A stretch of DNA of 64,000 nt, from contig NW_026942646.1 of assembly GCF_024139115.2 (NCBI RefSeq), forward strand, positions 124,001-188,000. Reading direction: 5' to 3'. The position numbers were made by a program, and so were the translations under genes. This document shows positions 1-10,250 of this stretch, piece after piece (position 1 is the stretch's first letter; every line of letters begins with the position of its first letter). This DNA comes from Armigeres subalbatus. Taxonomy: Eukaryota; Arthropoda; Insecta; Diptera; Culicidae. Under the pieces are notes generated by a model, which was given only the letters and a program-made list of their open reading frames with translations, was not told where the DNA came from and made no database searches.

Positions 1-400
1 GGCTCGAAAGCCTTCTTTCAAGAGGCTCAAAAACCATTTTTAAAGTGGCTTGGTAGCATACTTCCATCCAAAACGCTCGGAAGGCTCTCTTAAAAAAGCT
101 CGGAAGGCTTCGTTTAAGAGGCTCGGAAGCCTCCTTTCGAGTGGTTCGGAAGCCTTCCTTCAACATGCTCGAAGCCTTCCTTGGCTCGGAACTCTTTTTT
201 CAAGATGCGTGGAAACGTATATTCAAGATACTATACTATATACAGCATATTTTCAAGCAGCTCAGAGGCGTTCTTTCAAGATGCTCGGAAGCCTCCTTTT
301 AAGTGGCTTGAAAATCATCTTACAAGAGACTCAGAAGCCACGGGAATCCTACGTTTCAGAGGCTTGGAAGCCTCCTTTCAATACTCTCGGAAGCCTTAAA
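1..400. repeat. Degenerate minisatellite, ~24-bp unit
   Basis: Imperfect tandem copies of a unit close to CTCGGAAGCCTCCTTTCAAG follow each other from the first base to about 400, with spacing near 24 bp and many substitutions. Reading frames across it in two frames are only translations of the repeat. The array is cut by the left window edge, so its full length is unknown. Confidence 0.75.
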
Positions 401-1980
401 TAGTCAAAAAAAAGTTCTGTAGGAAGCACGATGTATGAACTTAATTTCAATTGGACAGTTTAGAAGGAAATGAAAATTTCAAAAAAGTTTATGGAGAGCC
501 ATATATTCCGTTAGTTTTCAGGTCAAGAGCTACGATTATTTTCATTTACAGCAAAAAACATCGGGGGTACCTCAATTAATGCAGAAGTTCGAAGGGTTAC
601 CTCTCAAGAAAAAGGTTAAGAACCGCTGCCCTAAAACATTCGTAAGCATGGTTGTATGGCATGGTCCTCTGTTGGAGAGTGCCTCTGTGGGAACGGATTC
701 CAGCGGAGATGCAAATCTCATACAACAATCTACCCTTGTAACACCTACGAATGTATGCAAATCGCTTAATCCTAATGTTTATACCAGAACTTTTGCCCAA
801 ATTGGCCTTTCTTATTTGTCCTACCCATGACTCGGAACGAGAATGCCCCTTTGGTTGTGAATATTATCTATTTTGTATGTCTGCTAAATTTAATGTAATG
901 ATGGGAAAATTTAGCGGTTTTTCAAAGAACATTCAAACCTTCATATGTCAAGGTTAGATCACCCAACACCAATAAAACAACAGTATCAACAGTATCGATT
1001 GTAGTAAAACGCAATTCCGCAGCACTTATAACCAGGAACATATATTCCACAAAGACATAAGATACCAACCCATTTGACCAAGTTCGTCTGAACTGTCCAA
1101 CCATTATGGAATGGAATTATCATTATTATATCTTGTGCCCCTTCTTGTCGACCATTCATATTTTACTATGCACTTCATGCTACGTTTGCAACAGCAGTTC
1201 AATCTATCGATCCACTTGGGCACTTGTTGATGGTCAGTAAAAAATAGTCACTTTACTATAGTCTGGTGGATAGAATGACGAGGTTCAATCGTTACAGATC
1301 GATTTTAGGAATCCAATTGAACATGATATCATACAGTGGATGGAAGTCTTAAAAAGTTTTCGTATAAAACTAGACAAAATTCCATGAATTACGAGAAGTT
1401 TTGATATGAATTACTATACATATATAACTGTGACAAATCTTACTGTTCATGTTTATATCGCGCTTTCGGCTAAACTATTTGTTTGAAATTATGCAAGAAT
1501 TAGAAGGCAGCAGGAACCTTTTCCCTTGGAAGTACTGTTTGTTTTGGAAAATTCGATCAATTTTATATTCGCCGGACTACATAGTAAAGTGACTACATGA
1601 AAAAATGTGTCACAAGTGCAACTATAAGTACATATAAATAACTGTGCGAGCTGGTCTTCTTCAAAAGTCGTCATAATTACCGATGAACAGCCATTCATGT
1701 ATGTATTGTAATTACAGAGGTAGATAGGGTGAAATAGTCCAAAGTGCACCTCTTTCATTTTTCGATGTTTCTACCATTTATCAGTAAATTTTCCAATCAT
1801 TTAAACAGATACAAAATTTGCAAGATTAGCAAGATTACTACATGGATTACCTATTAAAAACTGTTTCTTATTTTGTGATTCTTGATCCAACAGAATATGT
1901 GATCGTAAAGGCGAAAACTGGAAAAGTTTTCTTTTTTGTTTAAATTTTTTATATGTAGTTACAAAACAATTCTACAGACC
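401..1980. other. AT-rich intergenic stretch, nothing assigned
   Basis: I see no repeat pair, terminal inverted repeat or convincing coding sequence here. A short open frame at about 579-830 has no motif I can defend. Confidence 0.4.
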
Positions 1981-1993
1981 ATTTAATGTGTGA

Positions 1994-2408
1994 CTACACG
2001 TTCGCCTTTCAAGCGAATGGGCATGGGTTCGATTCCCAGCCCCTCCACCAAAACCCTCGTCAGTCGCCGGATGCGCAGCCTATGCGGTGGCGTATTGGGG
2101 TGCACGCTTCACCATCACGGCTGCCTGATGACGACTGACAACTTGTTCTTCTCGGAGGCATTCCTCCAACGTTACCCGGATAAATGGCAACCGGACAATG
2201 CAACGATCATTGGATACACGACATGGACAAAACGAACACAATGAACTCACGACGAGATGGACCAGCAACGACAACAACAATGAATAATGGAAAAATCTAA
2301 AAATAGATTCTGTGTGGATTCTGGCTGCAGAATACCACAGTAGATCTCGGCACAGTAGCGGTCAAGTAACACAGAGTGCCTATCAAATAAATAAAGGAAT
2401 AAAAAAAA
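1994..2408 (+). mobile_element. tRNA-derived SINE (second family), 5'-truncated
   Basis: The left end carries the anticodon-arm and B-box part of a tRNA-like promoter (GGGTTCGATTCCC) followed by CCTCCACCA, a 3' body of about 330 bp and an A-rich tail. It is flanked by a perfect 13-bp direct repeat, ATTTAATGTGTGA, at 1981-1993 and 2409-2421, the target-site duplication of LINE-mediated insertion. The tRNA A box is missing, so the copy is 5'-truncated. A more complete relative lies inverted at 20264-20574. Confidence 0.85.
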
Positions 2409-2421
2409 ATTTAATGTGTGA

Positions 2422-3684
2422 GATTATTTTACCGCACGAATGCGCTTAAAGTCGTTCTCCCCTATTTATGACGCCTTCGACGGCGTATGATACGGCATCA
2501 ACATCATATATAGTGTGTCACCGTGCGATATCGATGACTATCCATCTAGCGGTATCTGCGCATCTGTTTCCTTTAGAGGCACATGTGCAAACCAATCTTT
2601 TGTTTATTTGCTTCGAACGTGTACAAACGGATCGATTCATTACAATGTTTCCAGTCACAAGCATTCTCAAACTCAAGAGCCCCGGCGGGATATTGATCGA
2701 TCGGCAGTGCGGCGCAGTCCAACTCAATGACCGATTTGAATGTCAAAGTCAGTCTTGGCTGTCGTTCTGCAGCTTTGTGCCAGTTGAACAATGTGGTTCT
2801 TTGTTTGACTTTCGTTTCAGCTTTAAGTTGGAAGAAAAGAAAAACTATTGATTTGTTGTTGTTGGTTCCAAATGCAAGTTCTAAGAAGAAATATGAATCA
2901 CTTACTAAAATTTTGTATGCATCTGAGAGTGGACCGATTTTCTAATTTCAAATTCGGTGAACGCAAAAGTTAAACCCTTCACGCACAATATAAGATTCTA
3001 TTATGGGAGAACAAGAAAGGTTTCCCGCACATTACACAGCTCGGGAAAATTTTCCGCCGGATTTTGCATTTTAAGTGGGGCCAGGATTTTGATTTTCCGT
3101 ACTCAAATCCCGGAAACATCGCCTATGTAAAAATACATGGGGGAAAAATCCGCGGACCAAATTCTCGAGGTGTTAGGCTCAGTATTCGTATTTTAAGACG
3201 AAAATAGCAGAGCATCACGCCAAGTTGATTTTCTCTTGACGGTTATGTTCAGTAGTAAGTTCGAGAATAAATTTAATATGTAACACAGAGCACAATTTTG
3301 GTAGGTAGCCCCCAATTCGTGCTGGTTGTATGCAAATTTGGGCCGCATAATAAATCACAATAAGTAGATTTCTTACATGGAACTAAGGCAGCCGTTTCAA
3401 TAGTCACGTCACCGTCTGTCACCACAATGTCTGAAACATAAAGTGAATCGACAGATTTCTACGAAGGTTGAGCTATTACTGACTGGTGGTTGATCGTGTG
3501 AATGATTCACATAGTTACCTGTTGCACCTGAAAAGAAAAAATGCAAAATAAATCATTTAATGGTAATGTAGAATAAAGAACTCTAAAATCTATTGCTATT
3601 AAATATAAAATATGATATTAAATAATAAATGATGAAATAGGTCGTCCTAACCTTGAGCAGATCTTATATACTAAATATACGTCA
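2422..3684. other. Unassigned single-copy-looking sequence
   Basis: The first 500 bases are less AT-rich than their surroundings and hold overlapping open frames of up to 127 codons on both strands (about 2468-2945), none with a recognisable motif. The rest is AT-rich and shows no structure to me. Confidence 0.3.
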
Positions 3685-4460
3685 AACAGTTCTCGGGTAC
3701 TTTTTCAAAACGGCGTATGTCGCAAATTGTAAACAAACCCGTTTTCAACAGCATATGGCATCAAATTCATCTAAAAATGTGTATATCTTCAAAACTACAT
3801 GAAAATGTGTTTTTAAAAATGTATATCAATTTTTTGCAAAACGGTGTAACATCATTGTTGAAAATATTGCACATACACCGCTTAGCAGAAAATGTACTTT
3901 AAAAAGTTTTTTCGAACAACTAAATAGTTTAAAACGTGCGTCTGCTTGTACTTTTTCATCACTGATATCAAAATTAAACATGTTGCTTGAATATTCTGAT
4001 TTTCGTTAAGAAAAACATTTTACGTTGTTTTTCTGCAGCAAATGTTGTTACGTCGTGTTGTAAGTGTTGCAACTTTTTTGTCGCATGTGCGTGAAACGTT
4101 TCAACTTGACGCAACATTTCGACGTATCAACAATGCAGCGTACGGAGCAGCGTAGCATTTCGACGAAAGTAGCATGACCTCGGTCATGCTGACGTATCAA
4201 AACGACGTATGTGATTTATCTGTTGCAGAACGTTGTAACATATATTTTTATCAAAATAACTGAAATGTTCACACGCAGTGCAGATTTCAGGGTCAGTGAC
4301 GATGAACCTTTTCATAATGTATCGTTGAGGTGTATTCAATTGCAATAAAAATGATTAGTTTCTAAATAGGAATAAAAATAAAATCTGAAAACTTCCAAGC
4401 TCATTTTCTCAGCTTGATCAAAATGTTACATACGCCGATTTGAAAAAGTTCCCGAGAGTT
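3685..4460. mobile_element. DNA-transposon remnant with ~35-bp terminal inverted repeats
   Basis: The left end (TCTCGGGTACTTTTTCAAAA then CGGCGTATGT) is matched in reverse complement by the right end at about 4426-4460. The interior has short inverted motifs (GACGTATCAA, AACGACGTATGT) but no transposase frame. I could not settle a target duplication, so the superfamily is open; it is a non-autonomous element of about 775 bp. Confidence 0.7.
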
Positions 4461-4819
4461 AAATAAATTTGTATATGATGGCATCGTCATTTCGACAACT
4501 AAAACATGTCAAGTTTGAACTGATATTGATGCTCGGTATTTAATTCGACACATTTTAGATAATATCTCGACCAGTAGATGGTAACAGATTTATATCAGAT
4601 CTTGTTATTCTGTTAGACCAATTTTTCATAACAGTGGTTGTTATAAAACATGTACGATTGGTAGGTAGAAAAACAAACATTGTATCACAATTTCTTCTAG
4701 TTTAAAAAAAAACGTTACTAAATATGATTTTAATTGAACAAAAATATAACTCGACGTGTTAAATGAAAATTGATGGAAATAACAACAATTGTTACACATT
4801 ATGTTACTGTAAAAAAAAC

Positions 4820-5040
4820 GAAATGGTGAGTTGACAACCGGAAAGGAGCGACTAACATAGCTCTTATCCTCACAAGTTCCAATTCTCACGCTTCCACGGG
4901 TCCCAACAAACAATTTTAGCTGAACAAGCTAGTTCTCTAGCTGAAGAAAGCTATTTTTAGTTGAAAAAACGCTCCATTAGCTTCCAATGTTTGTTGGGGT
5001 CTTCCTATGACAATTGATCGCCCGCTAAGGGTTGCGTAGG
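4820..5040 (+). other. LINE 5'-leader remnant split by a MITE
   Basis: The sequence ATGGTGAGTTGACAACCGG, then AAGGAGCGA, CACGCTTCCACGGGTC and GACAATTGATCGCC, GGGTTGCGTA recurs in the same order at 24765-24880. There it runs on into a leader resembling that of the LINE at 61.6 kb. Here it is interrupted at 4903-4997 by a small MITE. No coding sequence follows. Confidence 0.6.
4903..4997. mobile_element. 95-bp palindromic MITE with GGTC target duplication
   Basis: The body begins CCAACAAACA and ends TGTTTGTTGG, its reverse complement, and is flanked on both sides by GGTC (4899-4902 and 4998-5001). The homologous uninterrupted sequence near 24840 supports the insertion. Short AGCTGAA/TTCAGCT-like motifs fill the interior. 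Confidence 0.8.
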
Positions 5041-5049
5041 GGAGAACGG

Positions 5050-5535
5050 TCCAATATGCACCCCTTAAGCTTTTTAAATTGATTTAAAGCAATGAAAGAA
5101 GGTAATGCCTTCTTTGAATGACCGCACCCGGTCGTTATACCGCAAAATAAAGGAACAATGCCTTCTTGAAATGGACACGTTTGCTAGGTATAAAGAAAAG
5201 AATGAATTAACGCATCTGACCGGTATAAAGCAAAGGGAAAAGATAATGCCTATATTTAATGAATGCGTCTGTCCGGTATAAGGCGAAAGGAGTTGATAAT
5301 GCCTTCTTTAAAAAACCCGTCTGCCCGGTATAAGGCGAAAGGAGGGGTAACGCCTTCTTTAAATGGGTGCATCTGCCCGGTATAAGACGAAAAAAAATAT
5401 GATGCCTTTTTTTAAATAACGCGTCTGGTCGGTATAAGGCAAAGGAAAGGGTAAGGCTTTCTTTGAATTGATGCGTCTGTCTGGCATATCGCGAAGGAAG
5501 GGGTAATGCTTTCTTTGAACAGTAGCGTCCAAGGG
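5050..5535. repeat. ~60-bp minisatellite, about eight copies
   Basis: Units share GCGTCTGCCCGGTATAAGGC, GAAAGGAGGGGTAATGCC and TTCTTTAAA and repeat about every 60 bp. A 126-codon minus-strand frame at 5207-5587 is the translated repeat and not a gene. Two further copies lie at 19510-19620. Both arrays abut a GGGCGTAGCCAG motif. Confidence 0.8.
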
Positions 5536-5574
5536 CGTAGCCAGAGGGGGGAAGGGGGGGGGGGGCGTCCACCA

Positions 5575-6660
5575 GAAGTTTCTTCAAAAATTTATGACAG
5601 AAATTCTCCGATTTCGCTCCATAATTTCACTTGTAAATCTATAAGAAATTCCTTCGGAAATTCTTCAAGGAACTTCTTCAGGCATTTCTCCAGGAGCTCT
5701 ACCTTTAATTCATCCAGGATAAAACCGCCATAAACTTAATAGCGAAATCCTCTAGGATTTCATTCTAGAATTGTTTTCGCAATTACTTCAGAATATCCTT
5801 CAAGAATTCCTCTACAAATTTCTTTGAGAATTTCTCCAGGAGTTCGTCCAAGTATTTCCCCGGAAATTCTTCCAGGTATTTTTCCGGGAATTCCTTCAGG
5901 TACTTCTCCTGAAAATCCCTCAGGAATTACTCCGGGAATTTTTTCGCAGAATTGTCCTAGAATTTTTTCCGGACTTCACTCGGAATATACTCCAGAATTT
6001 AATTCGGAAATTAATTTGAGAGTTCCTCCAGGACATCTTCCATTGAGTTCTTCCAGGAATTTCTTCAGAACAAACGCCCGGGAATGCATCTAGTAATTTC
6101 ATCAGCAGTTCATCTGGGAATACTTTCAGGATTTCATCTGGGAATTTCGGCATTATATCCTCCGGAGCCCTCCTTAGCCGTGCGGTAAGACGCGCGGCTA
6201 CAAAGCAAGACCATGCTGAGGGTGGCTGGGTTCGATTCCCGGTCCCGGTCTAGGCAATTTTCGGATTGGAAATTGTTTCGACTTCCCTGGGCATAAAAGT
6301 ATCATCGTGCTAGCCTCATGATATACAAATGCAAAAATGGTAACCTGGCTTAGAGGCTGCGAGGCGACTCTGTCCCAGTGTGGGGATGTAATGCCAATAA
6401 GAAGAAGAAGAGAAGAAGAAGAAGAAGAAGATCCTCCTGGTATATTATCCGGGAATTAATTCTGATAGTTCTCCGGAAATTCCTTCAGGAACTTCTCCAA
6501 GAATTATTTCAGGACTTCCTTGTGGGAATTCCTCCGGAAGTGCTTGTGGGAGTACCTCCGGGAGCTCCTCCAGGAGTTTTACCAAGAGTTCCTCCGGAAA
6601 TCCCTCCAGGAACTTCACAGGGAATTCCTGGATTCGAGGTGAGCCAGCCTTGGACTGAAA
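5575..6660. repeat. Degenerate GGAATTCCTCCA-type array, pyrimidine orientation
   Basis: Short units such as GGAATTCCTCC, AGGAATTTCTTC and CCGGGAATTCC are repeated with heavy divergence. The array is interrupted by a SINE at 6164-6430 and resumes after it. Pro/Gly/Phe-rich and Glu/Leu-rich reading frames on both strands come from the repeat. Confidence 0.75.
6164..6430 (+). mobile_element. Feilai-like SINE, internally deleted
   Basis: It has a tRNA-like head with A box (TAGCCGTGCGGTAAGACGC) and B box (GGTTCGATTCC), a conserved tRNA-unrelated body, and a GAA-triplet tail. ATCCTCC flanks both sides (6157-6163, 6431-6437). About 50 bases between TGGCTTAGA and GGCTGCGAGG present in other copies are missing. 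Feilai is the Aedes aegypti SINE known for this three-part layout. Confidence 0.85.
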
Positions 6661-6782
6661 ACTTCCCAAATGAAGAGAATAATAATATTTGAGGGTATGG
6701 CTTTCAGTCTTCTTATGCTCAAAAACGGGTTTTACGTTTTTATCTGACGTTTCGGTTACATATATTGTACCTTAATCAAGGA

Positions 6783-7127
6783 GTTAACTAAGTCCGGTTT
6801 TATTGTTACACTAGCAGACCCGACGAACTTCGTTTCGCCTAAAATTGATTTATTTTCTGATTAGATCTTGAGTTATGAAGAAATTGGTGTTTCATTTGTA
6901 TGGGACCCCCCCCCTTTCCAAAGCGGGGAGGGGTCTCGAACCATCTTAAGAACCTTCCCCGGCCCCAAAAACCTCTACATACAAATTTTCACGCCGATCG
7001 GTTCAGTAGTTTCCGAGTCTATAAGGCACAGACAGACAGAAATTCATTTTTATGTATATAGAAGAAGAAGAAGAAGATAGAAGATAGATTGTCTTAGCAT
7101 TTCATAATAAAACGGGACTTAGTTAAC
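6783..7127. mobile_element. TIR element carrying a nested Helitron
   Basis: GTTAACTAAGTCCGGTTTTA at 6783 is matched in reverse complement by the sequence ending at 7127. Nearly all of the interior is the Helitron copy at 6821-7062, which leaves only short flanks of the outer element. Confidence 0.5.
6821..7062 (-). mobile_element. Non-autonomous Helitron copy
   Basis: Read on the minus strand it starts TCTATATACATAAAAATGAA and ends with the hairpin-forming ACGAAGTTCGT, then CGGGTCTGCTAG followed by T. A TC start and a CTAG end just after a small hairpin are Helitron hallmarks. The interior has the GAAATTCATTTTTATG and CATACAAATGAAACACC motifs common to mosquito copies. No Rep/helicase is encoded. 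A relative lies at 52812-53079. Confidence 0.7.
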
Positions 7128-7134
7128 TTAGCGA

Positions 7135-8460
7135 CTTAGAATTCCTCTGATAATTTCTACGGGAATTCCTCCGGATGTTCCTCCGGAAATTACTCTGGGA
7201 ATTCCTCTTCTGACGTGTATCTCCCGGAGGAGTTCCCGAAGGAACTGCCGGAGGAGCTCCCGTAAGAACTCTTGAAAGAATTTCAGGAGGAACTCCTAGA
7301 AGAATTCCTAGAGGACTTCCCGAAGGAACTCCCACAGAAACTATCGGAAGAACTTCAGGAGGAATTTCCATTTAAATTTCTGAAGAAAGCCTAAATGATT
7401 TCCTGAAAAAAGCCTGAATTTCTCAGAGGAGCTCTCGGAGGAATTCTCGTAGGAACTTCTGGAGGAATTTCTGAAAAAACTCGCGGGAGAATTTTCAAAG
7501 AAACCCCTGGAGGAAATGTCAGTGAAACTATCAGAAGAATCCTCGGAAAAAATCGTGGAAAATTCATCTTATAGACAAATCTCGTCTAGCTGAAACCTTT
7601 GTAGGGGTATATAGCTGGACCATCGTCAGAGGACATCCCGGAGAATTCCCTGAGAAGCTCCCAGAGAAATTCTCGGAGGAGCTTCTGGGTGAATTTCTAT
7701 ATAAATTCTTGAAGAAAACTAAATGAATTCCAGAAAAAAAAAACCCTGAATGATTTCCGGAAGAATTTTCAGAGGAACCCCCGTAGGAACTGCCGATAGA
7801 ACTACTGGAATAATTCTCGGAGGAAATCCTGGAGGAACTCTTGGAGGAACTGCCGGTGGAACTCCTGGAAGGATTCCCGGAGGAGTTTTTGGAGAAAATC
7901 CTGGAGGATATCCCAGTGGAAATCTTGATGTTTTCACCGGAATTCTTTCAGGATTACTTTGGGAATTAATCTAGGAATTCCTCCGAAAATTTCATTTTTG
8001 GTATAATTTCTGTATAAATGTTCGGTGAAATTCCAGGAGAAATTCTTTGAAATTTTCACAAAAAATTATTTGAAACTTTCAGGGAAAATTTTATGGAATT
8101 TACACAAGAAAATCGAAGATTTTTTGCGAAATTCTCAGGAATGTTTACTGGCAGTTCTGCGGAATTTCCACGGAATATTCTTAGGAACTTCACGGTGCAA
8201 TTTTTCAGAAATTTTTAAGAGAAACAGCACGAAGAATTATCGGAAGAATTCCCTGCAGAACTTATAAAGGAGCTCGTGGAAGATTTCTTGGAGTAAATAA
8301 TGGTGAATTTTTTTGATTAATTCCCGGCGAAATTAATGGTGAAATTCCTGAAGACATTGCCGAAGAAGTTGCTGGAGGCATTCTTAATGAATTCCTGATA
8401 GAACTTCGGATAGAATGACTGGAGCAATTGTCGAAGGAATTCCTGGAGGAAGCTTGCATA
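7135..8460. repeat. Degenerate GGAGGAATTCC-type array, mostly inverted
   Basis: After about 70 bases in the same orientation as the 5.6-6.6 kb array, units switch to the purine-rich complement (GGAGGAACTCCTGGAGG and variants) and decay rightwards into AT-rich versions. Frames of 60-82 codons on both strands are repeat translations. Confidence 0.7.
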
Positions 8461-8485
8461 TTGTTTTGTTCTGCCTATTTGATAA

Positions 8486-8600
8486 TACAGTCCCATCACG
8501 ATTTTAGCAACACCCGTTTTTGTCTACCCCCGATTTTGGCAACACCCGTTTTTTGGCAACATTATTTTCCCGATTTTGGCAACAACCTCGAAAATATTTT
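8486..8600. repeat. Direct repeats of GATTTTGGCAACACCCG
   Basis: Four near-copies of CGATTTTGGCAACA occur in 110 bases. The same motif, with its inverted partner TGCCAAAATCG, recurs at about 16640-16700 and 17970-18010, so it is probably the end of a dispersed element. Confidence 0.5.
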
Positions 8601-9094
8601 TTTTAATATTTTTTAGAGCTAAAACCTTTTTATTAATATGTAGTAGGATAAACAAAATCAAAAGTGAATGTCATTAAGGTTTATATGCGTATTATGGGCT
8701 CTATACGAATAGTGGGCACTTTAACTGAATTAACGAACAACCAGCCACTCGTATTACCGCTCATTGCAAATAATGTCTATTGAAACTTTTCTGCTCTTTT
8801 TAATCACGTTTTCCATGTCCCTATTCACAGTACCCTATTCTAACCAGCCCACCGTAGAATGTCGTATTTTTGGCAGTTCACTGATTTTGTCGTCGATAAG
8901 CTGACTAACATGCTGTTCACATCACAATGCAACCGAAACGGCATAAGTGATCCAGGAACAAGCAACCGTTTAACAAGCAGTATGTTTAATCGCTAGTGAT
9001 TGTCACATTCGATTTTCTAAATTCGCTGTGTAGCCATCAAGCCGTTTTGCTCATTACGCGCCTCTTACCTGGTATCAGCCGCGAAACTATCATT

Positions 9095-9235
9095 TTCCCG
9101 AGCAAAGGCAGATAACTGAAATGATATTAAACTGATAACACGCTAAGTTATCCTTATTATCATTTTGATATTTAGTTATCAATCAAGTGATTAACTGATA
9201 ACTGACTAATAACAAATTTTATTATCGATACAAAT
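9095..9235. repeat. GTTATC-rich dispersed repeat, copy 1
   Basis: It begins CCCGAGCAAAG and contains many GATAAC/GTTATC motifs. The reverse complement of that end closes a related copy near 13182 (CTTTGCTCGGG), which suggests terminal inverted repeats of one family. Confidence 0.5.
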
Positions 9236-10029
9236 TTTCCATTTTATTCAAAATATCGCGTAGTTCAGGTATCATGCTAAGCATTCTATTCTTGTAAACA
9301 AACTAACTTATGGAAACATCTTCCCTAGGGACATATTTTATGGTGAATGGTCATCCCAATATATTCAACACGAGGTAAACACGAGGTATTTTAACACGAG
9401 GCTTTACCAAAAAAAAAATTGCGATTCTTCTTTAAACAGATTTACCATACACAATAGGATTAATATTAATCCAGCTTTAAATTCTCATCATAATGGTGGA
9501 TGTTATAAAAAGTGTAACAAGAACTGTGTCCAAGCACTGAACTGAAATTTTCGTTTCAGCAGATGATTATTTTCACCGTTACCAACGATATCTATTGATT
9601 TTATTTATGTCTCTGTCAACAAGGCAATTTACGCAAGAGTTAATGTTTTCTTATTTGTTTTATACTGTGCTTATTAACTTAACTTTTATTTCAGGTGTCG
9701 TTGAATAATGAAATATGCATGTATCTGAGTTGAATTGGTTCAACTACAAATTAGTACTTAACATGGCCTTGCAACTCCCGGAACATATGATCCAAGACTA
9801 TAGGACCAAGAGAATGTGCTCATTCAGGAATTGTGAACACTCTTGACTAACCGCCTACTTTGCATGACAACGTCTATATATAAAAATGAGTTTGCATTTA
9901 CTTTTTGGCAATATAATTCACGGACGGCAATATAATTCGTCTTAGGATCCGCAGTGTTCATATATATGATGAAGCGGAAAATTTTACAGGGAATGCCGGA
10001 TAATCAAGAAATTGCACGGTGAAGCATGC
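9236..10029. other. AT-rich stretch with Helitron debris
   Basis: At 9850-9900 a fragment like a Helitron 3' region (GCATGACAACGTCT) runs straight into TCTATATATAAAAATGA, a Helitron-type 5' start. I see nothing else to assign. Confidence 0.35.
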
Positions 10030-10250
10030 GAAGAAAATTTTGAAAATCTTTTTAAACATTCTAGAAGGCAGCGGAAATACGGTTAACAGTGCGGGGTCGA
10101 AAATTTCTTATACTGTGTATAAAGTGCAATATCACTAAATAAAATTTTAAATCGAAAAGATGTGGTTATTATACAATATAAGAAATTTCCGACCCCATAC
10201 TGCTAACCGTTTTTATTTAAAATGCTTCTAGAATTTTGAAACTTGCTAAC
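10030..10250. mobile_element. Foldback MITE
   Basis: The two halves are inverted copies: CATTCTAGAAGG, CGGTTAACAGTGCGGGGTCG and AAAATTTCTTATACTGT on the left answer to the reverse complement on the right, where the GGTCGGAAATTTC end is slightly diverged. Arms are about 85 bp with a spacer of about 50 bp. Confidence 0.75.

Noticed and set aside
579..830. 83-codon frame with PKTFVSMVVWHGP, loosely like a mariner transposase
   Set aside because: The resemblance is one short string with no DDE context in any frame, and the complement is open too.
1994..2060. Possible tRNA gene at the SINE head (also 20500-20574, 12795-12866 and each Feilai-like head)
   Set aside because: Acceptor stems do not pair, or the A box is missing, and each is fused to a SINE body. 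None looks like a functional tRNA gene.
5207..8500. Many open frames of 60-126 codons rich in Pro/Gly/Phe or Glu/Leu
   Set aside because: They are translations of the 60-bp and GGAATTCC-type tandem repeats on both strands and have no independent coding signal.
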